DNA of 64,000 nucleotides from Tetracentron sinense (taxonomy: Eukaryota; Streptophyta; Magnoliopsida; Trochodendrales; Trochodendraceae): NCBI GenBank assembly GCA_015143295.1, contig CM026568.1:16436607-16500606 (forward strand), read 5' to 3'. The notes under the pieces are model-generated. The model was not told the origin of the DNA. It ran no database searches and saw only the letters and a list, made by a program, of their open reading frames with translations. The position numbers were made by a program, and so were the translations under genes. Position 1 is the first letter of the stretch, and every line of letters starts with the position of its first letter. Below, in pieces: positions 34,761 through 45,615 of the stretch.

Positions 34761-36130
34761 AATAATACACGCGTTAGAAGAAACCGCATCGAAAACCAAT
34801 TTTCACACTTAGGTTTAGGCCTAAGTAAACTTGAAAAATAGGAATTCGGCCTACTCGGTGCCCAAATCGGGTAAACAACCTCTGATTCCCTCGAAACCAA
34901 TTTCCATATCTAGGTTGTGTTGAAATACACACGTTAGAAGAAACCGCATAAAAAACTGAGCTACGGTTAGGATTTTGTGCGCCAGTGTAGGTTTAGGCCA
35001 AAGTATACTTGGAAAGTTGGGAATTCGGCTTTCTTGGTAATCAAATCGGGCAAACGACCTTCGATTCCATCAAAACCAATTCCCACACTTAGGTTGTATC
35101 TATATACACCCGTTAGAAGAAACTGCATCGAAAATCGAGCCTCGATTAGTATTTTGTGAGCAGTTGTAGGTTTAGGCCAAAGTATACTTGGAACTTAGGG
35201 AATTCGGCCTTCTCGGTGCCTAAATTGGGCAAACGACCTCCGATTCTCTCGAAACCAATTTTCACACTTAGTTGTGTTGAAATACACCTGTTAGAAGAAA
35301 TCACATCGAAAACCAAACCCCAATTAGGATATTGTGCGCGGTTGTAGGTTTAGGCCAAAGTATACTTGAAAAGTTGAAAATTCACCTTCTCGGTGCCCAA
35401 ATCGGGCAAACGACCTCTGATTCTCTTAAAACCAATTTTCACACTTAGGTTGTGTCAAAATACACCCATTAGAAGAAATCGCATCGAAAACCGAGCCCCG
35501 GTTAAGAATTTGCATATGGTTATAGGTTTAGGCCGAAGTATACTTAGAAAATTAGGGAATTTGGCCTTCTCGGTGCCCAAAGCGGGGAAACGACCTCTGA
35601 TTTCTCGAAATCAATTCCCACAATTAGGTTATATCAAAATACACCCATTAGAAAAAACCGCATCAAAAACCGAGCCCCGATTAGGATTTTGTGCCGGTTA
35701 TAGGTTTAGACCAAAGTATACTTGAAAAGTTGAGAATTTAGCATTCTCAGTGCCCAAATCGGGTAAACAACCTCTAATTCCCTCGAAACCAATTCCCACA
35801 CTTAAGTTGTGTCAAAATACACCCGTTAGAAGAAATCGTATTGAAAACCGAGCCCCAATTAGGATTTTGTGCGCTGTTGTAAGCTTAGGACAAAGTATAC
35901 TTGGAAATTAGGGAATTCAGCCTTCTTAGTGCTCAAATCGGGCAAACGACCTTCGATTCTCTCGAAATTAATTTTCACACTTAGGTGTTGTTGAAATACA
36001 CCCATTAGCAGAAACTGCATTGAAAACTGAGCCTCGGTTAGGATTTTGCGTGCGATTATAGCTTTAGGTCGAAGTATACTTAGAAATTAGGGAAGTCATC
36101 CTTTTCGGTGCCCAAATCGGGCAAACGACC
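34760..36130. repeat. 178 bp tandem array, about 7.5 units
   Basis: The word GTTAGAAGAAA or close variants recurs at 34773, 34933, 35112, 35290, 35468, 35647, 35824 and 36003. After a shorter first unit the period is 177-179 bp. Each unit contains TAGGTTTAGGCCAAAGTATA, AAATCGGGCAAACGACC and AAACCAATTCCCACACTTAG. Open frames across it are repeat artefacts. Confidence 0.92.
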
Positions 36131-36134
36131 TATA

Positions 36135-37312
36135 ACGCACAAATTTCGTTGAGGCTAAATTACCTCAATTGTTGTATGAAGTTTATTATTTTGTGTAGGG
36201 ACTATCCTTCCAATCTGAGTAAACCCAGACTATTAATTACCTTCCCGATTTAAGGAAGAACCTTTGATTAAGGAGAAGAATAAAGAAGAACAAAATATTT
36301 GAATAAAGTATTTGTATTTATTCAATGGGGTTGCCCAGATCACATGTAGGCGTTACAGGATACCTCATAGAGGTCTTTGTATCAAAAAAAAAAAAAAAGA
36401 GGTGGCCATATTGGGGGTTCACCTGATATTCTCTATTGATGGGAGATCATTCTTCTTCCTCTTTGGTAGCAATTTTCCTGTAAAAGAGAAACTTTTTTTC
36501 TCTCTCTTCTTCATGTGGGTTTCTTATAAGAAACTCTCCCTTTATAGGTTTGAGAGAGTCTTTTTTGCTCTCTCTCTCTTTGACTCCCTTATTTAAGGGA
36601 AGTTACATCATTTCCTAAGATATAGGACAAAGTCCTAATCCTTTTATGATTATAAGGTGCCATGTGGCATCTCATGAGATTTTAAAAGAGAGAGATCCTT
36701 ATCATGGAATCTCCAAAGTTAGGAGAATGGCAACTAAATGGTTGATCCAGGATGTGACAATCAATTATTGACTACCATTTTAATCTATGAGATTTAATCT
36801 TATAGACACATGTCAGTCTCTCAGAGATTGACACCTAAATGGTTGATCCATGAGATTTGTCTTCTTGGATCATCCACGTGTCAGCCTCTCGAATGCTGAC
36901 ACCTAAAGGGTTGGATCCGTGAAGTTTGTTCTTATGGATCAAACACGTGTCAGCCTCTCAAAGGATGACACTCAAGAATCATCCGTGAGGTTTTGGCCCT
37001 CACGGATTGGACACATGTCAACCTCTCAGAAGTTGACACTAAAGAGTCATTCATGAGGTTTTAGCCCTCACGGATTAGATACGTGTCAGCCTCTTTGAGG
37101 CTGGCACTAAAGAGTCATCCTTGAGGTTTTGGCCCTCATGGATTGGATATGTGTCAGCCTCTCGGAGGCTGACACTAAAGAGTCATCCGTGAGATTTTTC
37201 GCTCTCATAGATTGGACACGTGTCATCCTCTCAGAGGCTAGCACTAAAGAGTTATCCGTGAAGTTTTGGCCCTCACGGGTTGGACATGTGTCAGCCTCTC
37301 GGAGGTTGGCAC
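36135..37312 (-). mobile_element. LTR-like segment, minus strand, with repeat-bearing U3
   Basis: Read on the minus strand: the 68 bp array (37312 down to 36812), then a TATA-like CCTATAAA (36548-36541), then CT/GA-rich leader sequence and a T-rich stretch. This is the layout of an LTR with tandem enhancer-like repeats in U3. No coding sequence adjoins. Ends are approximate, so solo or truncated LTR is an inference. Confidence 0.5.
36812..37312. repeat. 68 bp tandem array, eight units, two hairpins each
   Basis: GTCAGCCTCT or variants start at 36812, 36880, 36949, 37017, 37085, 37153, 37222 and 37290 (period 68-69 bp). Each unit has a 9 bp stem, GTCAGCCTC with GAGGCTGAC around a three-base loop, and a second 10 bp stem, ATCCGTGAGG with CCTCACGGAT around about seven bases. 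Units join through ACACGTGT, containing a CACGTG G-box core. Left of 36812 the units fade out. Confidence 0.93.
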
Positions 37313-37315
37313 ACA

Positions 37316-37815
37316 AAGAAACACAAGAGATATACGTGATTCGGCAACAACCTGCCTACATCCATGGGTCAAGATCCGATCACTTCTTTATTCACAGAAA
37401 CCTTGAGGAACTAGTACAAAAACACTCAACTCACCTTCTCTATGAAAAACTCAAAGAAGAATTTCTATCTATCCTCCCTTAAACCCTTCCCAAGCCCTAG
37501 TATGCTTTAACTCTTTCTATTATCTCCCACTCTCAATGCAAAAGCAATCCATTGATTCTTAGATACAAACCCTAGACCCATAATCCCCTATTTATAGGTC
37601 TAAACAGAAACCTAGACTAATAGAAAGTCCCCCAATCGGAATAGAGGTTTCCCAAAACATAAAACCACTTAAAATAACAATTTCCTAAAAGAAATCCACG
37701 CAACTGGCATTCTGGGCGATCGATCCCCACTAGGAGCAATCTATCGCCCGTGGGCGATCGATCCCCCTTGGTGGGCGATCGATTTCCCTGCCTTATTTTT
37801 GCCAATATTTCAACA
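37316..37815 (-). mobile_element. Copia-type LTR, solo or truncated, minus strand
   Basis: Read on the minus strand it starts TGTTGAAATATTGGC at 37815, has a TATA box CTATAAATAG (37597-37588) and contains GGATGTAGGCAGGTTG and CCGAATCACGTATATC, a well-known landmark of copia LTRs. U3 holds three copies of a GGGCGATCGATC-like word. The end is cut at the neighbouring LTR-like segment. Confidence 0.7.
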
Positions 37816-37849
37816 TTCAAGTCTTCTTTTCCTATAATCTATTTCTCAC

Positions 37850-37986
37850 AAACCGGCTCGAGCTTGATTACTTCTTGTTGGCGAGTCGAACTCGAGCTAA
37901 AATACCAGAGCTCTAATCGAGCTTGAGCAAGCTCCATATGTTACGAGCTGAGCTTGAACAACACCTAACTTGACTTGACTAGCTAG
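37850..37986. repeat. GAGCTCG/CGAGCTTG-rich repeat
   Basis: Reiterated self-complementary words (GGCTCGAGCTTG, CGAACTCGAGCTAA, ATCGAGCTTGAGCAAGCTC). A similar stretch is at about 12130-12280 and ends at 13636 beside the CACTA terminus. Confidence 0.6.
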
Positions 37987-37994
37987 TATACACC

Positions 37995-38518
37995 TAAGGC
38001 TGCACAAAGCCCGATCGGCCCGATTGTGCGGCTCGGCCCGATTCAGCCCTAAATCGGCTCGAATTTTAGGCTCGATCGGGCCAAGCCAAGCCTAAAAAAA
38101 AGCTTGAAAATTCAATCAAGCCGAGCTAGGGCCAACCCCTATTTGATTTGGCCCGACTCGAAGCCCGACTCGATTGAGGCTCGGTTCGGCCCGAGCTCGG
38201 CTCGGCTCGGCTCAAATATTATTTAGAAAAACAATTTTTTAAAAATATTTATATATATCATTATTATATATATAAATAATATAAAAATATTGTTATTATT
38301 ATTATTATTATTATTATTTTAAGTATTCAAGCCGAGGTCTAGCCAAACCAAGCCCGACTTGAACTTGAATCAATTCGGGCTGAGCCAAGCTTCGAGCCAG
38401 GCTTTTGAATTCGGGCCGAGTTTTCAAGTTTGATTTCGGGCCGAGCCGAGCTTCGGGCCTAGAACAAACCCTTTCAAGCCATGCCGAGCATGGCAAAGCC
38501 CGGCCGAATACAGCCCTA
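37995..38518. mobile_element. Non-autonomous hAT element, CGGCCCGA-rich
   Basis: Ends TAAGGCTGCACAAAGCCCG and, inverted, TAGGGCTGTATTCGG. Perfect 8 bp target duplications TATACACC lie at 37987-37994 and 38519-38526. The interior is built of CCCGATCGGGC/GGCTCGGCCCGA words on both strands around an AT-rich core (38215-38325). No coding sequence. Confidence 0.85.
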
Positions 38519-38566
38519 TATACACCCCTACTTACATACATATGGAGTGGATAACTTCACAATTTG

Positions 38567-38784
38567 GGGATGGGATTTGATTTGGCTCTTGCCGGATAAA
38601 AATCATCTGGCCTCCGTTTTGCGAGTGATGTGGTGATAAAAAGGGGAGAAGATATCAAATGGAGAGAAGTCAAAAAATAGGGGGGAATTGAAATGACTTC
38701 TCCTCCTTTTTATCGCCACCTGTCGGACAAAGGCCTTAGGCTAGAAGATTTTGATCCGGCAAGAGCCTGATCAAATCCCATCCC
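38567..38784. mobile_element. Mutator-type MITE
   Basis: Inverted repeats of about 50 bp start GGGATGGGATTTGATT and share GGCTCTTGCCGGAT. Perfect 9 bp duplications CACAATTTG lie at 38558-38566 and 38785-38793. Confidence 0.88.
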
Positions 38785-39261
38785 CACAATTTGTGGGTTC
38801 CATTTTTGAGATTTTTTTTGTTAGCCCACCATTGGTTTTTTTGGTAAACTCAATCATACCACAAGGCAATGACTGAAGGCAAAGACAAGGGAATACTCAC
38901 ACCACCCAAGCCAACACACACACACACACCACATGCAAACTCACACACACACCACACACATGCAGCCCATGTAAGCTTCACCCTAGAGCCCTTCAAAAAC
39001 GGGTACCAACCGTTTGAGGTGCCAAGGAACTTATATGGGACAACATGCTCGGGTAGCCCACCATTGTTAACCATTACTAGTTGTTGGTGTTGGATCAAAA
39101 AAAAACTTTTATCAATCTATTGGGGTTTTTATATAAAAGAGTTGCCTTAGGTCCTCTTAACAAATGGACACAGCATACCTATAGCATCATAGCTACTAGG
39201 GCATGTATCGCACCTTTGGAGCGAAAGTCACCTGGCCATCCTAGATTTTTTGGTACCCATG

Positions 39262-39567
39262 TAGAGGTGTCAATAGGTTAGGCTGGGTTGAGTCGAACCG
39301 ATTGCGGCCTGATTATGAATCAGGTTTTAGGGGTAGGGCTAAGCCCAGACCTATTAATAATCGGGTCGGATGAGCCTAGTTGGCCGTAACATAGCTATTG
39401 AGTTTTTTTTTTTTTTTTTTGAGTCAGGCTAGGCTAGCCCCGTTAGAAGATAACCAAATGAGCATCGAGCCCTAGTAGTTTAGCCTAAGCCCACCCAACT
39501 ACTTATTGGGTTGGACCAGGCCTAACTTAGGCCAAGTTTCAAGCCAGCAAGTCCATTGGTACCCCTA
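39262..39567. mobile_element. MITE, possibly hAT-like
   Basis: Left TAGAGGTGTCAATAGG and right (inverted) TAGGGGTACCAATGG are imperfect terminal repeats. The interior repeats GGGTTGGGC-like words on both strands. No clear target duplication. Confidence 0.6.
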
Positions 39568-41700
39568 TATCGAGGCGCATAGACCAATCATAATACAACA
39601 AAAGTCTCCTAAGATTTTCTATAATTGGGTCATCATTTAAGCATGGGTCTAGCCTGTTCATATGTTCCAGCAAACTTCACTTGAATCTATTTGATTTTTT
39701 TTTTTACCATCAAAAATCCGTACTCAATATAATCCAAATATATTATTAAGTACAAGTTTTTCTGGTCAAATTGTATCTTATCTTTACCACGAGTTCTTTT
39801 CTTTGGTTAACAATAATTGAAATTTTGCTGATATATGTTGGTTCTGTAATTTTCTTTCTTCCTCGTAGAGGAAATAAGTTGATTCACTAGTATACTATAG
39901 GGATAAGTACCGTTTCGTCACCCTAAATCAAAAATATCATCTAAAATGGCATGATTTGAAAAGTTTTACCAAATAGGGTATGTAATCCAATATTACCCTT
40001 ATTAATGTTTGGTTTTTATATGCATAGCTAAGGGATAAATATGTTAAAAGCATTCCTTTTTAGGTCATAAAAATACAAATCAAGCCTTTTTTAAAAATAA
40101 ATATATCAAACGCATGTCCTTTTAGGTAATAAAAATGCAAATCATGCCTTTTTAGGTGAAGCGCCCTATACTATATGTATACACTTATTATAAATTCTTC
40201 TAACAACCAATGTATTATGTTATTATTTTCAATTGGACGATCTATTAATCCAACTAGAAGAGGATTATAAATAGATAATTATTTTTTATTCTCAATGGTG
40301 GTTAGGAATCGATGGACTTTTCATAGAACTCATTTTACTAACGGGATTCATCACTACTCTAGCTACTGTAGTGACTAGGCCAGTTACTCAAGATTCATGA
40401 TAAATTAGCAATGTACAGTGGTTAAATTGGATAATTTTCTTCTTGAGACCATTTACTTAAGGGTGCTAAATTGGATTTTAGGACAGAATTTGTACACGTG
40501 TCGGCAAACCAACAAACAGATAAGTTGTTCCAACGATCATGCTGCTTACATTCCTACATTTTCTTATCTGCTTACTATTATTGAAATTCTACAGCCACTG
40601 TTGGGTCGAAAACTCTACACTTCTACATTTTAAAAAAAAGTTATTTTTTGCTGGTACAAATAATACTGACCGACTAGGGTTTAAAAAAATGAAAATAATC
40701 ACCTCCTCAGTCGGTGACGTGAGGAGGGGCATCTCGGATCCCATTTTCTTGTCATGTGTCCCCCTTATAACCCCATTTAACTGTGGTTAAGATTCATCCA
40801 CCTTTAGGGTTCACCCCTCTACATTTGGTTCTTAGAAAATAAAATAAGATAAATTAACTAAAGAGTTAAAAAAAAAAAAAAAAAACCTAACCCGAGTTAA
40901 TGAGAGTTGAATGGTCAGCTATGTGAGAGCGAGGAGGATTAGTCCCTCCTCGGGCGACGAGGGACTATTGCTCTTAAAAAAAAAAAAAAAAAGGTTTTAA
41001 GAAAAAGGTTAAGGTACGCATCTACCAAAAAAGTGATGCCTGGTGACCATATATTGGGAGGTTTGAAAGACATCCTCCTCACTATTTCCTCTGAACATCT
41101 CATTCAATCGAGTTAGATTTTCAATATCTCAGTTTTCCATTGAATGGCAGGTCGCATATTTCTTTCTTTCTAGATATGACTATGATAGACCATCTTTATA
41201 GGTCAGGCAGGCCTAAGATAGATAGACTCCTTCCCTTACTCTTCTTTGATTTGGAAAATGAATCACCATCACTCGGTTTACATTCTTGCCCATTTGGAAA
41301 TTTAGATTTTATTTTATTTTATTATTATTTTTTTTTAAGTAGGTAGCTAGATCATTTATCTATCTATGTCAAGGGTTAGGAGGGTTAAGGGATTAGAACT
41401 CAATGGTGGGCACTGCCACACCAGGACTCGAACACAAGTCACTCCTCCCCAAAGGAGATACATTACCAGTGGGACAAAACCAGGCGTGAGGAAATTAAAT
41501 TTCAAAAGGCCACATTAACACACAGATCAGAACATAAAGCTATATCTGTCACTAGCTCACACATATCTGAAGAAAAAGCTATATCTGTCCCTAGCTCACA
41601 TGGCCTGGTGTGCCCTTCATTTAAGGGTTGAGGGGTGCCCTTCATTTAAGGTATGAGGGTGGCATGGGATCATAGGGGCGGAACTTCCATCGTTAATATG
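39568..41700. other. No gene recognised
   Basis: Over 2 kb of unassigned AT-rich sequence with T and A runs (41330, 40868-40884, 40976-40992). Short direct repeats (TTTTTAGGT, ATAAAAATRCAAATCA) occur near 40060-40160. No convincing open frames. Confidence 0.5.
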
Positions 41701-41710
41701 TCTATGTGTC

Positions 41711-41992
41711 TGTGTTTAGAGAGTGTGTTTTAGTTTACATGATATCATTTCATCCAATATAACCAATTTGGCTTTGTTGTTATCCCGTGCGTTAGGGTGT
41801 GTCCCAGGTTTAGTCCCACATCGGTTGGGAAGTAGACTTTGCAGGGGTGTATATAAAAGGTCATCAATCATCCTTAAGACAGGCCCTTTTGGAGTGGTTG
41901 GTTGGACTTACCCTTATGGCATCTTAGTGACTACCTTAGGTCTGGTTGTGTGTGTTTACGGAGTGTGTGTTAGTTACATGATATCATTTCAA
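41711..41992 (+). promoter_or_regulatory. snRNA-type promoter inside a repeat with direct-repeat ends
   Basis: GTCCCACATCG at 41813-41823 matches the plant snRNA upstream sequence element, and TATATAAAA starts at 41850, 26 bases further. Plant snRNA promoters use this pair; the gap is nearer the Pol III (three-turn) than the Pol II (four-turn) arrangement. The unit is bounded by direct repeats of about 42 bp, 41711-41752 and 41951-41992 (TGTGTTTA, GAGTGTGT, TTACATGATATCATTTCA). The sequence after the TATA box does not look like a known U snRNA to me. It is related to 2711-2850. Confidence 0.6.
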
Positions 41993-41997
41993 TAAAA

Positions 41998-42022
41998 TAT
42001 ATATATATATATATATATATAT
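41998..42022. repeat. (AT)n microsatellite
   Basis: About 12 AT units. Confidence 0.95.
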
Positions 42023-42107
42023 GTCTATGAGGCTCCCTAATCATAGTCAATTGTCCATCCCTTTTAACTCTTATTAATTGTGATTAAAATTCACTATCCT
42101 TTAGAAA

Positions 42108-42253
42108 AGGTTTATAAAAGAGTAGTGATAGGCGTACCCATGGACTCTAATTACAAACCTAAGGCTGGACAAGGTCAGTCTCTCCCTCTTAAATACTCAC
42201 CAAGGTTTGTAATTAGATTCCATGGGTACGTTAACTATTTTCCTTTATAAAAC
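42108..42253. mobile_element. Foldback element / MITE
   Basis: Arms 42108-42158 and 42203-42253 pair almost fully (CGTACCCATGGA, CTAATTACAAACCT) with a 44-base loop. The outer 20 bases are less perfect. The interior is non-coding. Confidence 0.75.
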
Positions 42254-42945
42254 TAATTGTGATCTTATAAATTACAATAATTACGGCTTTATGTAAAAGT
42301 AGTTTCTAAATGTCACAAAAAATAGATATGAGAAATTGTTGTCACATATTCTTGTAAAATGTGATATATTAAATGCCGCAAAAATAATATATAATCACAG
42401 TTATATATTAAATGCGGCGAAAATAAAACTATTTTTTCTTTCTTTTGGTGATATCTTAGAGACAATGCTGTTATCAATTTTATATTTTCACTCTAGGATT
42501 GCTAAGTGTACTCTTATTTCCATATTATTTTCTATTTTTTATAATATATAAAATAAATGACTTTTCCTGATTCACAGAGAGAATTTATTATTATTATTAT
42601 TATTTGGGCAGCGATTAGCCCACCACGCATTTGACTATGTAGTCAAATGTCATGTCCAGGCCTCTTTTTTAATACCCTATTAACTATGGTCAAGTTTAAG
42701 AAAATTAAAATTAAAATTTTTGTTTTTTGAGTGAATCATAACCACAATTGATGAGTGTTAAAAAGGAGAGCATGGACCAATGAGGACCACACATTCCACT
42801 ATAATTCATAATAGATAGATTTTACGGAAGATCCCTTCTAGGAGATCCTGTTGTCGGTCGAAACCATACCATATAGTACTCTCTCCCTCTTAGGCAATCC
42901 TAACTTCGGGAAGCCGAAACTGGAAACAGCTAGGTATGTTTTAGA
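42254..42945. other. No gene recognised
   Basis: AT-rich, with a (TTA)n run near 42587 and a repeated ATATTAAATGCNGC word near 42366-42418. Confidence 0.5.
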
Positions 42946-42953
42946 GACATTAG

Positions 42954-43405
42954 CCAAGGTTTTTAATTTCGAAATTTTTGATTATTTCGGCCAGCCAACC
43001 TGAACCGAAATCCTGAAAAAATTGTGGAATTTCGGCGAAATTTTGAAATCCGAAATATTAATATTTTATTAATTTTATATTTTTTTATTAATATATATTT
43101 TAAAAATAATATTTTATTAAAATTTTATATATTTATATAAATATTATTATTATTTTTAAAAAATTAATATATAAAATTTTGAAATTTCACAAAATTTCAA
43201 TATAAATTTAGAAATATTTCGGAATTTTAATAAAAAAAATCAGATTTCGGCCGAAATTTCGAAATTTCACCCGAAATTTCGAAATTTCACCCGAAATTTT
43301 TGAAATTTCGGCCGAAATCTGATTTTCGAAATAAACTCAGTTTTGATGTCATTGGGTTTGTCCGAAACCAAAATTTTACGAAATTTCAATGAAATTTCAA
43401 ACCAT
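42954..43405. mobile_element. Non-autonomous hAT element, CGAAATTTCG-rich
   Basis: Perfect 8 bp duplications GACATTAG flank it (42946-42953, 43406-43413). Ends are CCAAGGTTTTTAATTTCG and, inverted, ATGGTTTGAAATTTCA. The interior is dominated by the palindrome CGAAATTTCG and variants around an AT core. No coding sequence. Confidence 0.85.
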
Positions 43406-43526
43406 GACATTAGCCGGTATCCTCAATGTTATTTGGTTCATCGGTTTGAATTCGGGTCATGGTTCGTAGTTGAGTGAACTTAGTTCGCTCGGGGTAGGAT
43501 GAAATAATTGATTTCTTGGTTTGCTT

Positions 43527-43783
43527 TTTCCTTTTTTTTTGGAATACCGAGGGAATCCGGGCCTCTTAGATTACCCGACTAAGTCCCTCAAGTCGTGCAG
43601 ATCCCCTTATACCACATAATTGGTTAAGCCCCGACTAAGTCCCTCGAGTTGTGCAAATCCCCTTATACCACATAACTGGTTAAGCCAGGATAAATCCTGA
43701 AGGATGGCCAACAAGGGGAAGGGATTCAAACTCAAGACTTCCTCTTCTTGAGGTGTGGTCTTGGCCACTAGCCCAACCCCTCG
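43527..43783 (-). mobile_element. SINE, second family, copy 2, full-length
   Basis: On the minus strand: box A-like GGGCTAGTGGCCAAGACC, box B-like GAGTTTGAATCCC, and a 3' A-tail of nine bases. The 11 bp target duplications TTGGTTTGCTT and TTGGTTTACTT (43516-43526, 43784-43794) differ at one base. A block of about 58 bp (TTATGTGGTATAAGGGGAT, CGAGGGACTTAGTCGGG) is duplicated in tandem within it. Confidence 0.85.
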
Positions 43784-43799
43784 TTGGTTTACTTAAGCA

Positions 43800-44150
43800 T
43801 GTAGAATAAATATATATTTTATAATATATATATTTAAGTGTATAAATAAATATCTTATAAATAATTCTTTTGAAAACTCATAAAACTGTATTTTTATGAG
43901 TGAACCCAAAGTATAAACTTGTTGAATTCAAAGACAATATCAATAAACTCAAATAAATAAATAAAATTGGTGAACCAAAACCATTTGAAAGAATTGTGTG
44001 GTTTGCTCAATTTTATGAACCAAGCAAAATTGAATCATGCATTCAGGTTCCCTCTGGTTCGTAGTACTCGGCTTGCTATAATAGACAATGAACTTGGTAG
44101 CCCCGATACTCCTAACATCCCAACTGATATACATGAAACGGGATTTTCTC
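43800..44150. other. No gene recognised
   Basis: AT-rich spacer without recognisable features. Confidence 0.5.
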
Positions 44151-44151
44151 T

Positions 44152-44320
44152 AGTTGGTGTTGGTGAGGAGTCCACCAACACCCACTCCCAAAATGCCACA
44201 TTAGCTTTGCATGCATGCCAACCAAGGCATTGGCTTGTATGCATAAACCGTGATTGACGTACACAAACTGATGTGGCGCCTTGAGAGTGGGTGTTGGCCG
44301 TCTTCTTGCGAGCACCAACT
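44152..44320. mobile_element. Foldback element / MITE
   Basis: Arms start AGTTGGTG at both ends and share CCAACACCCACTC and GCCACAT. The loop contains GCATGCATGCC. No clear target duplication. Confidence 0.65.
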
Positions 44321-44548
44321 GACCAACCGGAGAAGATCCAAAGTCGATATAGATATATATAGAGAGAGAAAAGGGAGGGGAACCATCAGATTAGATAGTG
44401 GGGGGATTCTCCTAAAAGCTCAAAAGATCGTAGACCCCGGTTAAAAGAAAGAATGAAAAATAAGAGACATGAAAATAGTAAATTTCGGCTCATATGGAGA
44501 AGGAGATTGGAGTTTGGAATTCAATCAAATCAATTAGGTTCTTGTGAA

Positions 44549-44957
44549 TACTCTCAGGCTTTCCTACTCTCAGCCTCCACCAACTACATATCCTTAACCC
44601 ATTGCTTTGCAACCCGTTAAAGCACACACTTTAATGTCAAGGAGTGCTTTTGTTTTAATTGATTTACGAAATATCCGTTAAAAGTAGGAACATGTGGATA
44701 ATGGAGGTTGAGATTAGAAAAGGCCTGAGAGTAGAACTAGCATTCCTCATACGACAAGAGTAAGTAATCTCAACCTCTACCAACCACCTATCCTTACTTT
44801 AACCAATCTACCAACCACCTATCCTTACTTCTTTAACCCTCCAAGAGGTTAAAGCACACACTTTAATGTCAAGGAATGCTTTAATGGATTGCAAAATACC
44901 GGTTAAAAGTAAGAACATGTGGATGATGGAGGTTGAAGTAAGAAAGGCCTACGAGTA
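44549..44957. mobile_element. Two related MITEs side by side
   Basis: Copy 1 (44549-44733) and copy 2 (about 44750-44957) each have inverted ends (TACTCTCAGGCCTTT-like, CAACCTCC, CACCTATCCTTA or its complement). Both share the middle TTAAAGCACACACTTTAATG. Both are followed by AACTAGCATTCCTC. Confidence 0.65.
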
Positions 44958-44963
44958 GAACTA

Positions 44964-45615
44964 GCATTCCTCTATGGCTAGAGTTAAGTACAATTTTGTT
45001 AATAGTAACAAATTTAAATTTCAATTAGATGATTAAAGTGTTAGCGAAATATAGAAAAGATAAAATTTTATAAGAGTAATTTTGTTAATAGTGATGATAA
45101 AAGTTGAGATAAAAGAAGATAAAAATGTGAATAATTTTGTCATCCTATTATAGATAATAGTAGAGAAAATAAATGTAAGGGCAATTTTGTCACAAAATTC
45201 CATCAACCTTTTTAAAGGCCCTAAATAATGGCTAGCATTCAAACCTCTCCAAAATTATGCTGTTCGGATTCATAAAAAAAACCTTTCCAACCTCTTTCCA
45301 CCATCTTTGTATCCTTTCAAGCCACTTATATACTGATATACATAGGAGGAAGTATCAACGGGCCAAATTCAGGCCACAAAAATAACAAAAAAAAAATTAT
45401 ACAAGCCCAAGCAAGGCTCATTGACAGCCCTTCACTTCGATGAGTCCCAGACTGACAATAGCAGAATCCATGTCAATTATCTTCAATTTCTATGTGCTTA
45501 AAAGTCTATTTTAGAGCTACAATAACCACCATTGTGTGTTGTGCGTGTGTTGCCTCTTTCACCGGAAAAACAAACCAAAAAAAACCCATTGCAGGCTTTT
45601 TAGAAATGTTGGCGG
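44964..45615. other. Intergenic sequence at the 3' side of the CCDC130 gene
   Basis: AT-rich. The part next to 45616 is presumably the 3' UTR on the minus strand. No second gene seen. Confidence 0.5.

Larger units (their letters stand above)
13637..36130 (+). mobile_element. CACTA transposon with nested insertions; right end not found
   Basis: The left end is CACTACAAAACTATAGGCC at 13637. The next 370 bases carry repeated subterminal words in both directions (AGCGGCAGTTAT, TAACTGCCGC, ATCCGCCATT). A TNP2-type transposase remnant lies at 19331-22010, followed by 72 bp and 178 bp tandem arrays. Insertions inside are an LTR-like piece (about 16055-17215) and an Athila-like element (22086-34380). 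That the left end and the transposase belong to one element is inference from order and strand. I found no matching right terminus (AGTTTTGTAGTG), so the end at 36130 only marks the last associated array. Confidence 0.5.

Noticed and set aside
34977-35725. Repeated frames with KSGKRPxIxxKPI motifs
   Set aside because: They arise from the 178 bp tandem array, which is not a multiple of three, so no consistent protein repeat is encoded.
34381-37312. CRISPR array
   Set aside because: Regular tandem repeats without unique spacers, in a plant genome; these are ordinary tandem arrays.
40355-40380. CACTA right end (CTGTAGTG)
   Set aside because: No match to the left end ACAAAACTATAGG, and no subterminal repeats nearby.
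43967-44444. Overlapping open frames on both strands
   Set aside because: They fall on a foldback MITE and its flanks; no family resemblance.
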